64,000 bases of DNA from Bradyrhizobium diazoefficiens (GTDB lineage: Bacteria > Pseudomonadota > Alphaproteobacteria > Rhizobiales > Xanthobacteraceae), in assembly GCF_016616425.1 (NCBI RefSeq), contig NZ_CP067101.1:3968001-4032000 (forward strand), read 5' to 3'. Position 1 is the stretch's first letter. Each line of letters begins with the position of its first letter. Below the pieces are notes generated by a model. That model worked only from the letters and a program-made list of their open reading frames with translations. It was not told where the DNA came from and did no database searches. Shown piece after piece: positions 25,473 to 34,943 of this stretch. The position numbers were made by a program, and so were the translations under genes.

Positions 25473-27542
25473 TCAGGCCGCGGGCTCGATGTAGCGCGGG
25501 AACGCCGGTGTCGGCGCCGGCAGCGTCGAACCCGACGCGATGCGCTTGGCGCCGCCGAGCATGGTGAAGTTGCGCTGGCCTTCGGGAATGCCGAGGCTGT
25601 CGAGCAGCTTGCCCGCGGCGGTCGGCATCGCCGGCTGGGCCAGGATCGCGATCTGGCGCACAACTTCGGCGGTGACGTAGAGCACCGTCCTCTGTCTGGC
25701 CGGATCAGTCTTGGCAAGCGCCCACGGCGCCTCGCCGGCGAAATAGCGGTTGGCTTCCGCGACCACGGCCCAGACGGCGTTGAGCCATTGATGGATCTGC
25801 TGCGTCGCCATGGCCTCGCGTGACGCGGCCACCATGCGATCGGCCATCGCCAGGATAGCCTTGTCGTTCTCGCTGAATTCGCCGGGCTCGGGCAGCACGC
25901 CGCCGAGTTGCTTGGCGATCATCGAGAGCGAACGCTGCGCCAGATTGCCGAGATCGTTGGCGAGGTCGGCGTTGATACGCGCGACGATGGCCTCGTGATT
26001 GTAGTTGCCGTCCTGTCCGAACGGCACCTCGCGCAGGAAGAAATAGCGCATCTGGTCGACGCCATACTGGTCGGCAAGGTTGAAGGGATCGACGACGTTG
26101 CCGACCGACTTCGACATCTTCTCGCCCCTGTTGAACAGGAAGCCGTGGGCATAGACCCGCTTCGGCAGTGGGATTCCGGCCGACATCAGGAACGCCGGCC
26201 AGTACACGGCGTGAAAACGGATGATGTCCTTGCCGATGATGTGCACGTCGGCCGGCCAGTACCGCCAGTTCTTGTCGCTCTCGTCGGGGAAGCCGACGCC
26301 GGTGATGTAGTTGGTCAGCGCGTCGACCCAGACATACATCACGTGCTCCTCGTCACCGGGCACCTTGACGCCCCAGTCGAACGTGGTGCGTGAGATCGAG
26401 AGATCGCGCAGGCCGCCTTTGACGAAGCTCACCACCTCGTTCTTGCGGGAATCCGGCCCGATGAAATCAGGGTGATCCGCGTACAGCTTGAGCAGCTTGT
26501 TCTCATAGGCCGACAGGCGGAAGAAATAGCTCTTCTCCTCGACCCATTCGACCGGCGTGCCCTGCGGACCCAAGCGCACGCCGTCGCCATTCAGGCGCGT
26601 CTCGTCCTCGGCGTAGTAGGCTTCGTCGCGTACCGAGTACCAGCCCGCATAGGTGTCGGCATAGATGTCGCCATTCGCCTCCATGCGCCGCCAGATCTCC
26701 TGACTGGAGCGGTGATGCTGCTCCTCAGTGGTGCGGATGAAGCGATCGAACGACACGTTCAGGCGCTCGTCCATCTCCTTGAATCGGCCGGCATTGCGGG
26801 TTGCGAGCGCCGCGGCCGACATCCCTTCACCGGCCGCTGTCTGAACCATCTTTTGACCGTGCTCGTCGGTGCCGGTCAGGAAGAACACGTCCTTGCCGTC
26901 GAGCCGCGCAAAGCGCGCCAGCACGTCGGTCGCGATTGCTTCATAGGCGTGGCCGATATGCGGGCTGCCGTTGGGATAGGCGATCGCGGTCGTGATGTAG
27001 AAGACGTTGTCGCGTGCAGCGGCGGTCACCGGGGCTGTCGCTTGCGGAGCTGCGGCCGCGACGGGCTTCGGCGCACGCGGCGCCTTGGGTGTCGATTCCC
27101 CGGGTTTCGGCACCTTGGGTTTCAGTACCTCGGGCTTTACCGCTTTCGACGGCGTGACGACTGGAGCCGGCGCGACCTTCCCGGCAGGCGCTGCCACCCT
27201 CGCCTTCCTGGCCGCCTTTTTCGCCAGAGTCTTTTTCGCCAGAGCCTGTTTCGCCAGAGTCTTGGCTGGCTTTCCGGCGGCCTTCTTCTTCGCGGCTTTC
27301 TTGGCGGCCCTCTTGACGACAACCTGCCTGTTCGCAGCCTTCTTGCCGGTCTTCCTTGCCGTCTTCGCTGCGCTCTTCTTCGCGCCCTTCTTGGCTGCAG
27401 CCGTCTTGGACCTCGTCGCCTTCTTGACCTTCTTGGCAGCCTTGCGCGCTCGTGCCTGAACAGCCGTCTTTGCGGCTTTCTTCGCAGCCTTCTTCTTGCT
27501 GCTCTTGCCTTTGGCGGTTTTCTTTGCTCGCGTGGCCACCAC
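25473..27542 (-). CDS. metG: Methionyl-tRNA synthetase with N-terminal histone-H1-like extension
   Basis: 689 residues from GTG at 27542, which has an AAGGA site. Residues about 1-178 are Lys/Ala/Pro-rich ([24 protein letters not shown]), like histone H1 tails. The class I synthetase then starts [20 protein letters not shown] (HIGH at about 195-198) with KMSKS at about 475-479 and an anticodon-binding helical domain to the end. The zinc-knuckle cysteines seen in many MetRS are absent ([15 protein letters not shown]). No ATG lies between tail and core; a GTG at about residue 172 is possible but has no ribosome-binding site. It charges tRNA-Met; the role of the tail is unknown. Confidence 0.93.
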   Translation of the reverse strand: MVATRAKKTAKGKSSKKKAAKKAAKTAVQARARKAAKKVKKATRSKTAAAKKGAKKSAAKTARKTGKKAANRQVVVKRAAKKAAKKKAAGKPAKTLAKQALAKKTLAKKAARKARVAAPAGKVAPAPVVTPSKAVKPEVLKPKVPKPGESTPKAPRAPKPVAAAAPQATAPVTAAARDNVFYITTAIAYPNGSPHIGHAYEAIATDVLARFARLDGKDVFFLTGTDEHGQKMVQTAAGEGMSAAALATRNAGRFKEMDERLNVSFDRFIRTTEEQHHRSSQEIWRRMEANGDIYADTYAGWYSVRDEAYYAEDETRLNGDGVRLGPQGTPVEWVEEKSYFFRLSAYENKLLKLYADHPDFIGPDSRKNEVVSFVKGGLRDLSISRTTFDWGVKVPGDEEHVMYVWVDALTNYITGVGFPDESDKNWRYWPADVHIIGKDIIRFHAVYWPAFLMSAGIPLPKRVYAHGFLFNRGEKMSKSVGNVVDPFNLADQYGVDQMRYFFLREVPFGQDGNYNHEAIVARINADLANDLGNLAQRSLSMIAKQLGGVLPEPGEFSENDKAILAMADRMVAASREAMATQQIHQWLNAVWAVVAEANRYFAGEAPWALAKTDPARQRTVLYVTAEVVRQIAILAQPAMPTAAGKLLDSLGIPEGQRNFTMLGGAKRIASGSTLPAPTPAFPRYIEPAA

Positions 27543-27600
27543 GAATTCCTTTACCGGCTTATCGAAATTGGAAACGAACCCGCGTCAGGTTGTTGTTTTA

Positions 27601-27643
27601 AGCATGATCCGGAAAACCGCTGCGCAGTTTTCCGGATCATGCT
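27601..27643. repeat. Perfect palindrome of the REP type upstream of metG
   Basis: Arms of 17 bp, agcatgatccggaaaac (27601-27617) and its exact complement (27627-27643), around a 9-nt loop. The gcatgatccggaaaa palindrome is a familiar intergenic repeat of Bradyrhizobium and Rhodopseudomonas (general knowledge). Its right arm ends directly at the holB stop, so it may end holB transcription or stabilise that mRNA. Confidence 0.8.
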
Positions 27644-28690
27644 CTAGCGCGTTGCGTCCGCCAGCCAGCCGAACACCGAGAAAACCAAGGGCTTTCGCTC
27701 CAGATTGTAGGTTTCGGTGTCGCGCGCGGCGCGGACGATCTTTTCCCATACCTCAGCTAGACGCGCAAGGCGCGGCAGATTCTGGTTGGCATTGGCCTCG
27801 TCCGCATGCAGACGTTCCGCGATCCAGCGATCGATGCCGTCGACGAAAGCAGCCAGCGCGACACGGTCGCTGCTGCCGAGCGAATCGCCGAGCGTGTGCA
27901 ACTCGCGCGGATCGACCTGCGGCAGGCGCGCGAGCAGCGCCGCCGTGCGCTGCTGAAGCTTCAGGGCGTCGCCGCCGAGCAGCGTCAGAGCCCGCGCAAC
28001 GCTGCCCTCGGAGGCCACCGCCGCCTCGCGCAGCGCAGGATCGTTCGGATCGAGGTCGGCCGCCGAAGCTGCAGCCGCGATCACGTCATCCGTGGCCAGC
28101 GGCCGCAGGCGCAGCTTCCGGCAGCGCGACTGGATCGTGGCGAGCACGCGTGCGGGCGCGTGGCTCACCAGAAGGAACAGCGATTGTTGCGGCGGCTCCT
28201 CGAGAATCTTCAGAAGTGCGTTGGCCGCGTTTGGATTGAGCTCGTCGACGGTGTCGACGATGCAGACACGCCAGCCTTCGGCCGCGGCGGTCGAGCCAAA
28301 GAAGCCGATCGTCTCGCGCGTCTCGTCCACTGTGATCACGGTGCGCATCACGCCGCGGTCGTTGGCGGTACGCTCCAGCGTCAGCAGGCCGCCATGCGAA
28401 CCGGCTGCCACCTGCCGCGCCACCGCGTCGTCGGAATCGATTGCAAGGTCTTCGGCGCGCTGCACGGCTCCGGCCAGCGGCTGGCCATGTGCGAGCACGA
28501 AGCGCGCCATGCGATAGGCCAAGGTTGCCTTGCCGATCCCTTGCGGCCCACCGATCAGCCAGGCATGCGGAATCCGCCCGCTGCGATAGGCCGTCAGCAG
28601 CGCCGCTTCGGCCTCGCGATGCCCGAACAGACGGCTGGTCTCGCGCGGATGCGGAATGGCCGTTTCGCGCTCGGTCCGACGTAGGCTCAT
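27644..28690 (-). CDS. holB: DNA polymerase III subunit delta'
   Basis: 348 residues of the AAA+ clamp-loader family. It has an N-terminal HREAEAALLTAYRSGRIPHA segment, P-loop GGPQGIGKATLAYRMA and sensor region LLKILEEPPQQSLFLLVSHA. It opens the beta sliding clamp together with delta and the tau/gamma subunits. Its ATG overlaps the tmk stop by four bases (ATGA), so the two are translationally coupled. Confidence 0.93.
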   Translation of the reverse strand: MSLRRTERETAIPHPRETSRLFGHREAEAALLTAYRSGRIPHAWLIGGPQGIGKATLAYRMARFVLAHGQPLAGAVQRAEDLAIDSDDAVARQVAAGSHGGLLTLERTANDRGVMRTVITVDETRETIGFFGSTAAAEGWRVCIVDTVDELNPNAANALLKILEEPPQQSLFLLVSHAPARVLATIQSRCRKLRLRPLATDDVIAAAASAADLDPNDPALREAAVASEGSVARALTLLGGDALKLQQRTAALLARLPQVDPRELHTLGDSLGSSDRVALAAFVDGIDRWIAERLHADEANANQNLPRLARLAEVWEKIVRAARDTETYNLERKPLVFSVFGWLADATR

Positions 28691-29373
28691 GCGGAAATCA
28701 CCGAGGCCGATGTGGGAAGGAGACGATCGCGCAGCGCCGTCCAGACTCGTGCCGCGACCGTGTCAGGGTCGGAATTGGCGTCGATCAGCAAGCAGCGCCC
28801 CGGATCGTCCGCGGCGATCTTGCGATAGGCCTCGCGCAGACCCTGGTGAAAACTGAGCTTCTCGCCCTCGAACCTGTCGGGCGTGCCGGTGCCGCGGCGC
28901 GCGGCGGCGCGCTGGAGGCCGATCTCGACCGGCAGGTCGAGGATGATGGTGAGGTCCGGCTTGAGATCGCCGATCGTCACCCGCTCCATCGCGTTGATCA
29001 GCCCGGCCGGTACGCGGCCGAGGCTGCCCTGATAGGCCCGCGTGGAGTCGGCGAAGCGATCGCACAGCACCCAGGTGCCCTGGTTGAGCGCAGGCAGGAT
29101 CACGGTGCGGACGTGGTCATCGCGCGCGGCGGCAAACAGCAGCGTCTCCGCCTCGGGGCCGAGCAGCCTGCCCATGCCCGACAACACCAGATGACGCATG
29201 ATCTCGGCACCCGGCGAGCCGCCCGGCTCGCGCGTGAGGCGGATGCGCAACTTTGCCGCCTTGAGGCGGTCGGCGAGCATCTTGATCTGGGTCGACTTGC
29301 CCGTGCCCTCGCCGCCTTCAAAGGTGATAAAGCGTCCGCGTCCGGACGGCCGCTGTACCGCGCTCTCGGTCAT
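28687..29373 (-). CDS. tmk: Thymidylate kinase
   Basis: 228 residues from ATG 29373. It has the P-loop FEGGEGTGKSTQ, the DR motif CDRFADSTRAYQG, the region LTREPGGSPGAE that binds dTMP, and an Arg-rich lid (QRAAARRGTGTPDRFEG). It phosphorylates dTMP to dTDP. The frame is open upstream in dacC antisense-free sequence, but the family N-terminus GRFITFEGG fixes the start. It follows dacC by 2 bases and overlaps holB, so the three form an operon. Confidence 0.95.
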   Translation of the reverse strand: MTESAVQRPSGRGRFITFEGGEGTGKSTQIKMLADRLKAAKLRIRLTREPGGSPGAEIMRHLVLSGMGRLLGPEAETLLFAAARDDHVRTVILPALNQGTWVLCDRFADSTRAYQGSLGRVPAGLINAMERVTIGDLKPDLTIILDLPVEIGLQRAAARRGTGTPDRFEGEKLSFHQGLREAYRKIAADDPGRCLLIDANSDPDTVAARVWTALRDRLLPTSASVISA

Positions 29374-29375
29374 GA

Positions 29376-30638
29376 TCAGAGCTTCTCGATGCCCGCGCGG
29401 AACATGCCGATCACGAGCTCGCTGGCGCCGTCGAGCGCGCGTCGCACGGTCGATCCGGTGCCGATCGCTTCGGCCGCATAGACCGGCATCTCCACCGCGA
29501 TGTTGCCGCCGCGCCAGACCCTGACGACGCCGACCTGCTGGCCGGCCTCGATCGGCGCCCGCACCGGGCCGCGATAGATGATGCGCGCAATCAGCTTGTC
29601 GCTGCCGTTCTTGTGCACCATCACCTTCACCGGATTCTTGGCGACGAGCTTGACCGAGCGGCTCTCGCCGCCGAACACCTTGGCGTAGCCGACGGGCTGG
29701 TCGGCCGCGATCAGCGTGCGGGTCTCGAAATTCCGGAACCCCCATTCCAGCATCTTCTTGGCTTCCGTGGCACGATCCTCGGGATCTTCCAGCCCGTTGA
29801 CGACGACGATCAGCCGCGTGCCGTTCTGCACGGCCGAGCCGACCATGCCGTAGCCGCCTTCCTTGGTGTAGCCGGTCTTCAGGCCGTCGGCGCCTTCCAT
29901 CGAGTTGAGCAGCGGATTGCGGTTAAACTGGCGGATCTTGTTCCAGGTGAACTCCTTCTCGCCGAACAGTTTGTAGAATTCCGGGAAGTCCATGATGATG
30001 TGCCGGGCGAGGATCGCGAGCTCGCGCACCGTCATCTTGTTGCCGGGGTCGGGCAAGCCGTTGGAGTTGGCGAAGGTCGACTTGGTCATTCCGAGCTCGC
30101 GGGCGCGCTTGGTCATGAAGTCGGCCGCGAAGATCCGCTCGTTGCCCGCCATCGCTTCGGCGAGCGCGATGCAGGCGTCGTTGCCGCTCTGGATGATGGC
30201 GCCGTGCAGGAGATCGTCGACCGAAACCTTGCTGTGGATGGCGGCAAACATCGTCGAGCCGCCCGAGGGCGCGCCGCCCCGGCGCCAGGCGTTCTCGCTG
30301 ATCCGGTACTCGTCGGTCAGCTTGATGTCGCCGTTCTTGATCGCGTTGAAGACGACCTCTGCCGTCATCAGCTTCATCATGCTGGAGGGCGCGCGCAGCT
30401 CGTCGGCGTTCTTCTCGAACAGCACGCTGCCGCTGGAGGCTTCGATCAGGATCGCGGTCGGGGCATCGCCGTCGAAGCCGGCATCGTCGGTCTTCTTGGC
30501 GCCCTGGACGCTCTGGTTGGCGGCCAGAAGAGCCCCACTCCAGCCGATGCACGCCACCAGAACCGTCGCGATCAACCCGCGCGCCAGCGCTCCGGCGGTG
30601 AACCGGGGGCGACGTAGCGAAGGAATACGACATGCCAT
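29376..30638 (-). CDS. D-alanyl-D-alanine carboxypeptidase (DacC/DacF type PBP)
   Basis: About 420 residues. The signal/anchor segment is LIATVLVACIGWSGALLAA. Catalytic motifs of the S11 family are SxxK in APSSMMKLMTAE, SGN in IQSGNDACIALAE and KTG in GLKTGYTKEGGYG. A C-terminal PBP5-like beta domain follows (about 320-400) and ends with an amphipathic segment (RALDGASELVIGMFRAGIEK) that could anchor it to the membrane. It trims peptidoglycan pentapeptides. First gene of the dac-tmk-holB operon. Confidence 0.93.
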   Translation of the reverse strand: MACRIPSLRRPRFTAGALARGLIATVLVACIGWSGALLAANQSVQGAKKTDDAGFDGDAPTAILIEASSGSVLFEKNADELRAPSSMMKLMTAEVVFNAIKNGDIKLTDEYRISENAWRRGGAPSGGSTMFAAIHSKVSVDDLLHGAIIQSGNDACIALAEAMAGNERIFAADFMTKRARELGMTKSTFANSNGLPDPGNKMTVRELAILARHIIMDFPEFYKLFGEKEFTWNKIRQFNRNPLLNSMEGADGLKTGYTKEGGYGMVGSAVQNGTRLIVVVNGLEDPEDRATEAKKMLEWGFRNFETRTLIAADQPVGYAKVFGGESRSVKLVAKNPVKVMVHKNGSDKLIARIIYRGPVRAPIEAGQQVGVVRVWRGGNIAVEMPVYAAEAIGTGSTVRRALDGASELVIGMFRAGIEKL

Positions 30639-30790
30639 GGCCAAGCTCTGAGAGCAGCGTTCTAACAGCTCGAATCGGCGTGAACAACGCGCGGTTGGAC
30701 GCTTGCCCAGAGATTGCACGATTCTCGCCGCGTCCCTATCGTAGCGCCTTATGTTTTTCGACCAAACCCCTGAAAGAAGGCGGAAAAGCG

Positions 30791-31744
30791 ATGTCGTCCA
30801 CCCGCGTGATCAAAGCCAATGGCATCGATCTCTTCATCCGCGAAGCCGGCCAGGGTCCGCTGGTGGTGCTGTGCCACGGCTGGCCGGAGCTGTCCTATTC
30901 CTGGCGCCACCAGATCCCCGCCCTCGCCGAGGCCGGGTTTCACGTGGTCGCCCCCGACATGCGCGGCTACGGACAAAGCGCCGCGCCGCCCGACGTTGCG
31001 GCCTACTCGATCTTCGACACGGTCGGCGACGTGGTCGGCCTCGTGCAGGCGCTCGGCGAGACCAAGGCGATGGTGGTCGGCCACGATTGGGGGGCACCGG
31101 TCGCCTGGCACGCGGCGCTGTTCCGCCCCGACATCTTCACGGCGGTCGCGGGCCTGAGCGTGCCGCCGCCGTTCCGCGGCCGCGGCAAGCCGCTCGAGCT
31201 GTTGCGCCAGGGCGGCGTCACCAATTTCTACTGGCAGTATTTTCAGGCGCCGGGCGTTGCCGAGGCCGAGCTGGAGCGCGACGTCGCCCGCACCATGCGC
31301 ATCGTGCTTGGGGGGCGCGGCCTCGCCGATCCCACCGCAGCCATGTTCGTGCCGGAGGGCAAGGGCTTTCTCAGCCACGCGAGCGCCGAGGAGCCGCTGC
31401 CCGGCTGGCTCGGCGAAGCTGACCTCGCCTATTTCACCGAAAGCTTCCGCAAGTCCGGCTTTCGCGGCGGGCTGAACTGGTATCGCAACATCGACCGCAA
31501 TTGGGAGCTGACGGCGCCTTGGCAGGATGCGCAGATCCGTCAACCCTCGTTGTTCATCGCTGGCTCCAAGGACGCGGTCATCACCGGGCTGATCGGCAGC
31601 AAGCGCGTCAACGAGCTCGAGCGCGTGCTGCCCAATCTGCAGCGCAAGCTGATCGTCGAGGGCGCCGGCCATTGGGTGCAGCAGGAGCGCCCGGGCGAGG
31701 TGAATGCGGCGCTGGTGCAATTCCTGACGACCACCGCGGCCTAG
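30791..31744 (+). CDS. Alpha/beta hydrolase, epoxide hydrolase type
   Basis: 317 residues. The oxyanion motif is HGWPE; the nucleophile elbow GHDWGAPVAWH carries Asp, as in epoxide hydrolases and haloalkane dehalogenases rather than Ser esterases. The cap-domain region contains NWYRNIDRNWEL, whose Tyr fits the epoxide-activating residue, and the C-terminal His lies in GAGHWVQQERP. It probably hydrolyses an epoxide. The ATG at 30791 follows AAGGCGG. It diverges from dacC, and its stop overlaps the rlpA stop by 3 bases. Confidence 0.9.
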   Translation: MSSTRVIKANGIDLFIREAGQGPLVVLCHGWPELSYSWRHQIPALAEAGFHVVAPDMRGYGQSAAPPDVAAYSIFDTVGDVVGLVQALGETKAMVVGHDWGAPVAWHAALFRPDIFTAVAGLSVPPPFRGRGKPLELLRQGGVTNFYWQYFQAPGVAEAELERDVARTMRIVLGGRGLADPTAAMFVPEGKGFLSHASAEEPLPGWLGEADLAYFTESFRKSGFRGGLNWYRNIDRNWELTAPWQDAQIRQPSLFIAGSKDAVITGLIGSKRVNELERVLPNLQRKLIVEGAGHWVQQERPGEVNAALVQFLTTTAA

Positions 31745-32667
31745 TAGAGCCCGCGGCCGCTCAGGATGCTGCGCGCTTCGGCGGCGCCGTCGGCCGATGA
31801 AGCAGCGGTCTCCCTCGCGTAGCGCCCATCCTCGTCGTAGGACACCGCACGGGCGTTCTGGACCGCCCGGCCCCGGCTGCGGCTCGAGGCCGACATTTCC
31901 GAGGTCGCATTGAGCGATGCCATGTCGGCGGAGGTGTTGCCGAGACTATAGGGCCGCCCCTCGGGCATCGGTACGTCGCCGCGAATGGCTCCGCGGCTCG
32001 ACCCCGACGATTCCGGCACGAATGGCCTTGCGGAAGCGACCCGGACCATCGAGGGCGATGGCGCCGGAACGCCGGTGCGCAGGGTCGCCAGAAGCTGGCG
32101 GTCATCGGAGCCTTCGAGCGGCGCCCGGCCGACATATTCGACACGAACCCTGGCGACACCATTTCCTTTGAATTCAAGGAGTTCGGCGGCCTTGTTCGAG
32201 ACGTCGATGAGGCGGTTGCCGTGGTAGGGCCCGCGGTCATTGACGCGGACGATCAGCGACTTGCCGTTCGACATGTTGGTGACGCGCGCATAGGACGGCA
32301 GCGGCAGGGTCGGATGCGCAGCGGTCAGCGAGCCCATGTCGAACACTTCGCCGTTGGCGGTCAGGCGGCCGTGGAAATCATCGCCGTACCAGGACGCCAG
32401 GCCCTCGGCGCGATAGTTGACGTCCTCCTCGGGCACGTAGGTCCTACCCGCCACGACATAGGGCTTGCCGACGCGGTAGGTGCCGCCGCCCTTCGGGACT
32501 GGCTCCCCGAAAGCCACCACCCGGGGGCTCGAGGACACGCCGTATTTCGGATCGACGCGGCTGGCGAACTTGTTGGAGGAAGCGCAATTGGCGAGCGCAA
32601 CGCAGGTCGCGACCGCCGCAACGCTGCGCGCGGCCCGCCAAACCGAATCTGACCGTCGGATCCCCAT
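31741..32667 (-). CDS. rlpA: Septal ring lytic transglycosylase RlpA family lipoprotein
   Basis: About 308 residues. The N-terminal signal ends in a lipobox LANC, so Cys about 26 should be lipidated. The double-psi beta-barrel domain is AEGLASWYGDDFHGRLTANG through VRVNDRGPYHGNRLIDVS, where the Asp of NDRGPY is catalytic in RlpA. No SPOR domain follows; instead there is a Ser/Arg-rich tail. It acts on glycan strands in the outer membrane/periplasm. The ATG at 32667 is chosen because it opens the signal peptide. Confidence 0.92.
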   Translation of the reverse strand: MGIRRSDSVWRAARSVAAVATCVALANCASSNKFASRVDPKYGVSSSPRVVAFGEPVPKGGGTYRVGKPYVVAGRTYVPEEDVNYRAEGLASWYGDDFHGRLTANGEVFDMGSLTAAHPTLPLPSYARVTNMSNGKSLIVRVNDRGPYHGNRLIDVSNKAAELLEFKGNGVARVRVEYVGRAPLEGSDDRQLLATLRTGVPAPSPSMVRVASARPFVPESSGSSRGAIRGDVPMPEGRPYSLGNTSADMASLNATSEMSASSRSRGRAVQNARAVSYDEDGRYARETAASSADGAAEARSILSGRGLY

Positions 32668-33025
32668 TCGCCCCAAATACCATTCCGCCGGAGAACTGCC
32701 CAACCCGCCTTGTCGACGGGTGAGCCTGTCCGGTCCTTTAATCCGGGGCGGCCCCACCACCGCGCCGGAAGCGGTAACGATAACGCAACCCGAACACGGC
32801 GGAAATGGGGAGCCCGCAGCGATCACGCCGGAATGGTAAACAGAGCGTTCGCTTCTCCCCATCGATCTTCGGAGCCGGGGCGCCCTGCTCTGTGCCGTGG
32901 CTGGACATTCTGTTGCGCCAAATCCTCACTCCACCCCCATTGTCGCCTCGTTCACTGGAATTCTTTTGACTGTGCAAGGCCGCACGCGTTCTCTCGGATG
33001 CAAGGGCGGGATTTGGAATTTCACG
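32668..33025. other. Intergenic region upstream of rlpA (358 bp)
   Basis: No convincing gene on either strand. It should hold the rlpA promoter; no clear operator is visible. Confidence 0.4.
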
Positions 33026-33115
33026 ATGATCGAGACGGTTTCGGCACTGATGGGTTTGCTAAGCGCGGGGATCTTCCTGGCCCATGCGTTTGAGGGTTAC
33101 CGCACGAGGGCCTGA
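33026..33115 (+). CDS. Very small one-TM hypothetical protein
   Basis: 29 residues, MIETVSALMGLLSAGIFLAH followed by AFEGYRTRA: a single hydrophobic helix with a basic end, as in many bacterial micro-membrane proteins. The ribosome-binding site is weak. Supported only by its composition and a similar small ORF 100 bases downstream. Confidence 0.4.
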   Translation: MIETVSALMGLLSAGIFLAHAFEGYRTRA

Positions 33116-33215
33116 GGCACTCGCAGGCGGCAAGCATCACTTCTTTCACGACGGCGCGTTCGGGCAATCTTAATCGATCCGAACCAGCATTGAAGACGAG
33201 AGCGGCAGGTGTCCC

Positions 33216-33314
33216 ATGCGCGACCATGACCTGGTGTCTGACGGCTTCCTGGCATTAACCGCCGGCGGCTTTCTCCTGCTCTGCTCGAGCCTCGTGGCCC
33301 TGGTATTTGCCTGA
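33216..33314 (+). CDS. Very small one-TM hypothetical protein
   Basis: 32 residues, MRDHDLVSDGFLALTAGGFL followed by LLCSSLVALVFA: a charged start and one TM helix reaching the C-terminus. Preceded by a purine-rich AGCGGCAGG stretch. Evidence is limited to length and hydrophobic pattern. Confidence 0.4.
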   Translation: MRDHDLVSDGFLALTAGGFLLLCSSLVALVFA

Positions 33315-33468
33315 GCGGCAGCCTCTTCCTTCTCGGGTTCTGCCCTCCCGTTTTCGACCGCGACGCGGAACGCGACGGCCCTGTCCCGCTCCCGTTTTGT
33401 TGATTGAATCTTTGCCCTCGGCGCCTCGACTTAGATTTCAAGAGGCCATCACCGACAGGGTGACGCAC

Positions 33469-33597
33469 ATGCTTGCCGAGAAATTCTTCCTGGTCCTGGA
33501 ATCCCTGATCCGCGGCGACCGCACCTATCCTGACGGAAGCGCCCGAGTCATCAGCACCTCCCCGCACGTACCGGTGAAGCTGACCGGTCAGAAATAG
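33469..33597 (+). CDS. Conserved-looking small hypothetical protein, 42 residues
   Basis: The sequence MLAEKFFLVLESLIRGDRTY and the ending TSPHVPVKLTGQK match a pattern of small proteins I associate with Bradyrhizobium genomes. No TM or signal. Function unknown; the ATG at 33469 has ACAGGG upstream. Confidence 0.6.
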   Translation: MLAEKFFLVLESLIRGDRTYPDGSARVISTSPHVPVKLTGQK

Positions 33598-33630
33598 CCG
33601 GATCATCGCCGGCACCGGGACCGACGCCGC

Positions 33631-33780
33631 TCAGCCCAGGCCTAGCAGCGAGCGGCGATAGAAGCTGTCGCGTGTTTCGTTCTGGCAGACGAAGCCGCCG
33701 TCGAATCCCTGGCCGTAGCGCCTCTGACCCTTGCGGATGTCCAACCGGCACCAGCCGCCGGCATCGATCGGAAGATTGCA
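33631..33780 (-). pseudogene. C-terminal fragment of an unidentified protein
   Basis: Forty-nine codons on the minus strand read like structured protein (GGWCRLDIRKGQRRYGQGFD, GGFVCQNETRDSFYRRSLLG) and end at a TGA, but a TAA lies directly upstream in frame and no start exists. Two cysteines and aromatic spacing look non-random. Probably the end of a broken gene; the family is not recognised. Confidence 0.3.
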
Positions 33781-33812
33781 TTAGAGATTGCTTGGCGGAG
33801 ACCCGTCCCAAG

Positions 33813-34004
33813 TCAGCCCTTGGCCGCGGCCGCTTCACGCGCCAGCCGCTCGGCTCTCAGCCGCTCCTTGTTGGCGTAAAACGCCTTCTGCGCCGCTTCA
33901 TGGTCGCGCATGGCCTTTTCGGCCTCGATCCGGCGTGCCGCATCGCGTGCCTGGCGCTGCTCGGGGGTCAGGGGTTTGCGTCGGAAGGAAAGGTCTTCAG
34001 TCAT
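33813..34004 (-). CDS. Small charged helical hypothetical protein
   Basis: 63 residues from ATG 34004 (MTEDLSFRRKPLTPEQRQAR). It is nearly all charged helix (EAEKAMRDHEAAQKAFYANK) ending in Ala/Lys, with coiled-coil character. The GGAAAG upstream of the start is a fair ribosome-binding site. Similar short proteins are common in Bradyrhizobium; function unknown. Confidence 0.7.
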   Translation of the reverse strand: MTEDLSFRRKPLTPEQRQARDAARRIEAEKAMRDHEAAQKAFYANKERLRAERLAREAAAAKG

Positions 34005-34253
34005 GCGGAAAGAACGTGGAAGCGAGGAAGAAGTTCCGCATAGTCCCGTTGAGGGGCACATGCGCCAATACCATGATTTGCGAAAACAACCCCATGCACA
34101 GTAGCCAAGTCCTTCTGTGGCAATGGTTTTTCATTCAGCGCACGCGGCGGCTGACGAGTCGGGCAAGACATTGGCATTCTGCCATCTTCGGCCAATGATC
34201 AAGCTGAACGATTGGGCTCCTTCGGGCGTCAGACCGAGAAGCGCGCGAGAAGA

Positions 34254-34943
34254 TCATCTCTCGTTGGCGGCGATCTCTATGTCTGCAATCACCGGCAAAT
34301 GGTCTGAATAGGCCCTCGCCTCCGCATCGGTCCAAACTTGCCCGATCGGGCTGTCGGACGTCGCATAGATCCGGTCAAGCCGCATAAGGGGTAAACGCGA
34401 CGGAAAAGTTCGCAGCCGCGTCCGGTTTGGGCAGACCTGCGCGAGCACGCGCCGCACCGACTTGACCCAAAACCAGTCGTTGAAATCGCCGAGAACGACG
34501 GTCCTTCCAGGTTTCACCAGGCTCACCAGAGCCTGAGCTTGCGCATAGCGCTCGTGGATGCTCAAGCCGAGATGCGTAGCCACCACGCGCACATCGCCGG
34601 CCGGCGTCAGCAGTCCCACGGCGATCGCCCTGCGTGGCTCCCGCTCACGATACGACACGTCGACGATCTCAGGCACCTCGGAGAATGGAAAGCGGCTCAG
34701 GAGCATCTGACCGTACGCGCCGTCCGCTGTGACGATCGACTTGGCGTGAACGCGATGATCCCGGACAACACTCGCCAGCTTCGCAAATGGATCGTCCGAC
34801 CGCGATCGCGAATCCACCTCCTGGAGCGCGACGACATCAGGAGCCCATTTGCGAACGATGGCGCAGACACCCTCCAGATCGAACTTCGGGTTGAGATTGA
34901 ACGTGCCATGCACATTCCACGTCATGAAGCGCATCGGCGCCAT
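34254..34943 (-). CDS. Endonuclease/exonuclease/phosphatase family protein (YbhP-like)
   Basis: 229 residues of the EEP fold. Motifs in order: MTWNVHGTFN (metal Asn), VVALQEVDSR (metal Glu), THLGLSIHERYAQA (catalytic His), VVLGDFNDWF (Asp, Asn) and the terminal SDHLPVIADI (Asp-His pair). It hydrolyses phosphodiesters of nucleic acid or lipid. Its ATG shares one base with the stop of the PLD/VTT gene, so the pair is coupled. The same EEP-cardiolipin synthase pairing exists as ybhP-clsB in E. coli, pointing to a lipid-related role. Confidence 0.9.
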   Translation of the reverse strand: MAPMRFMTWNVHGTFNLNPKFDLEGVCAIVRKWAPDVVALQEVDSRSRSDDPFAKLASVVRDHRVHAKSIVTADGAYGQMLLSRFPFSEVPEIVDVSYREREPRRAIAVGLLTPAGDVRVVATHLGLSIHERYAQAQALVSLVKPGRTVVLGDFNDWFWVKSVRRVLAQVCPNRTRLRTFPSRLPLMRLDRIYATSDSPIGQVWTDAEARAYSDHLPVIADIEIAANER

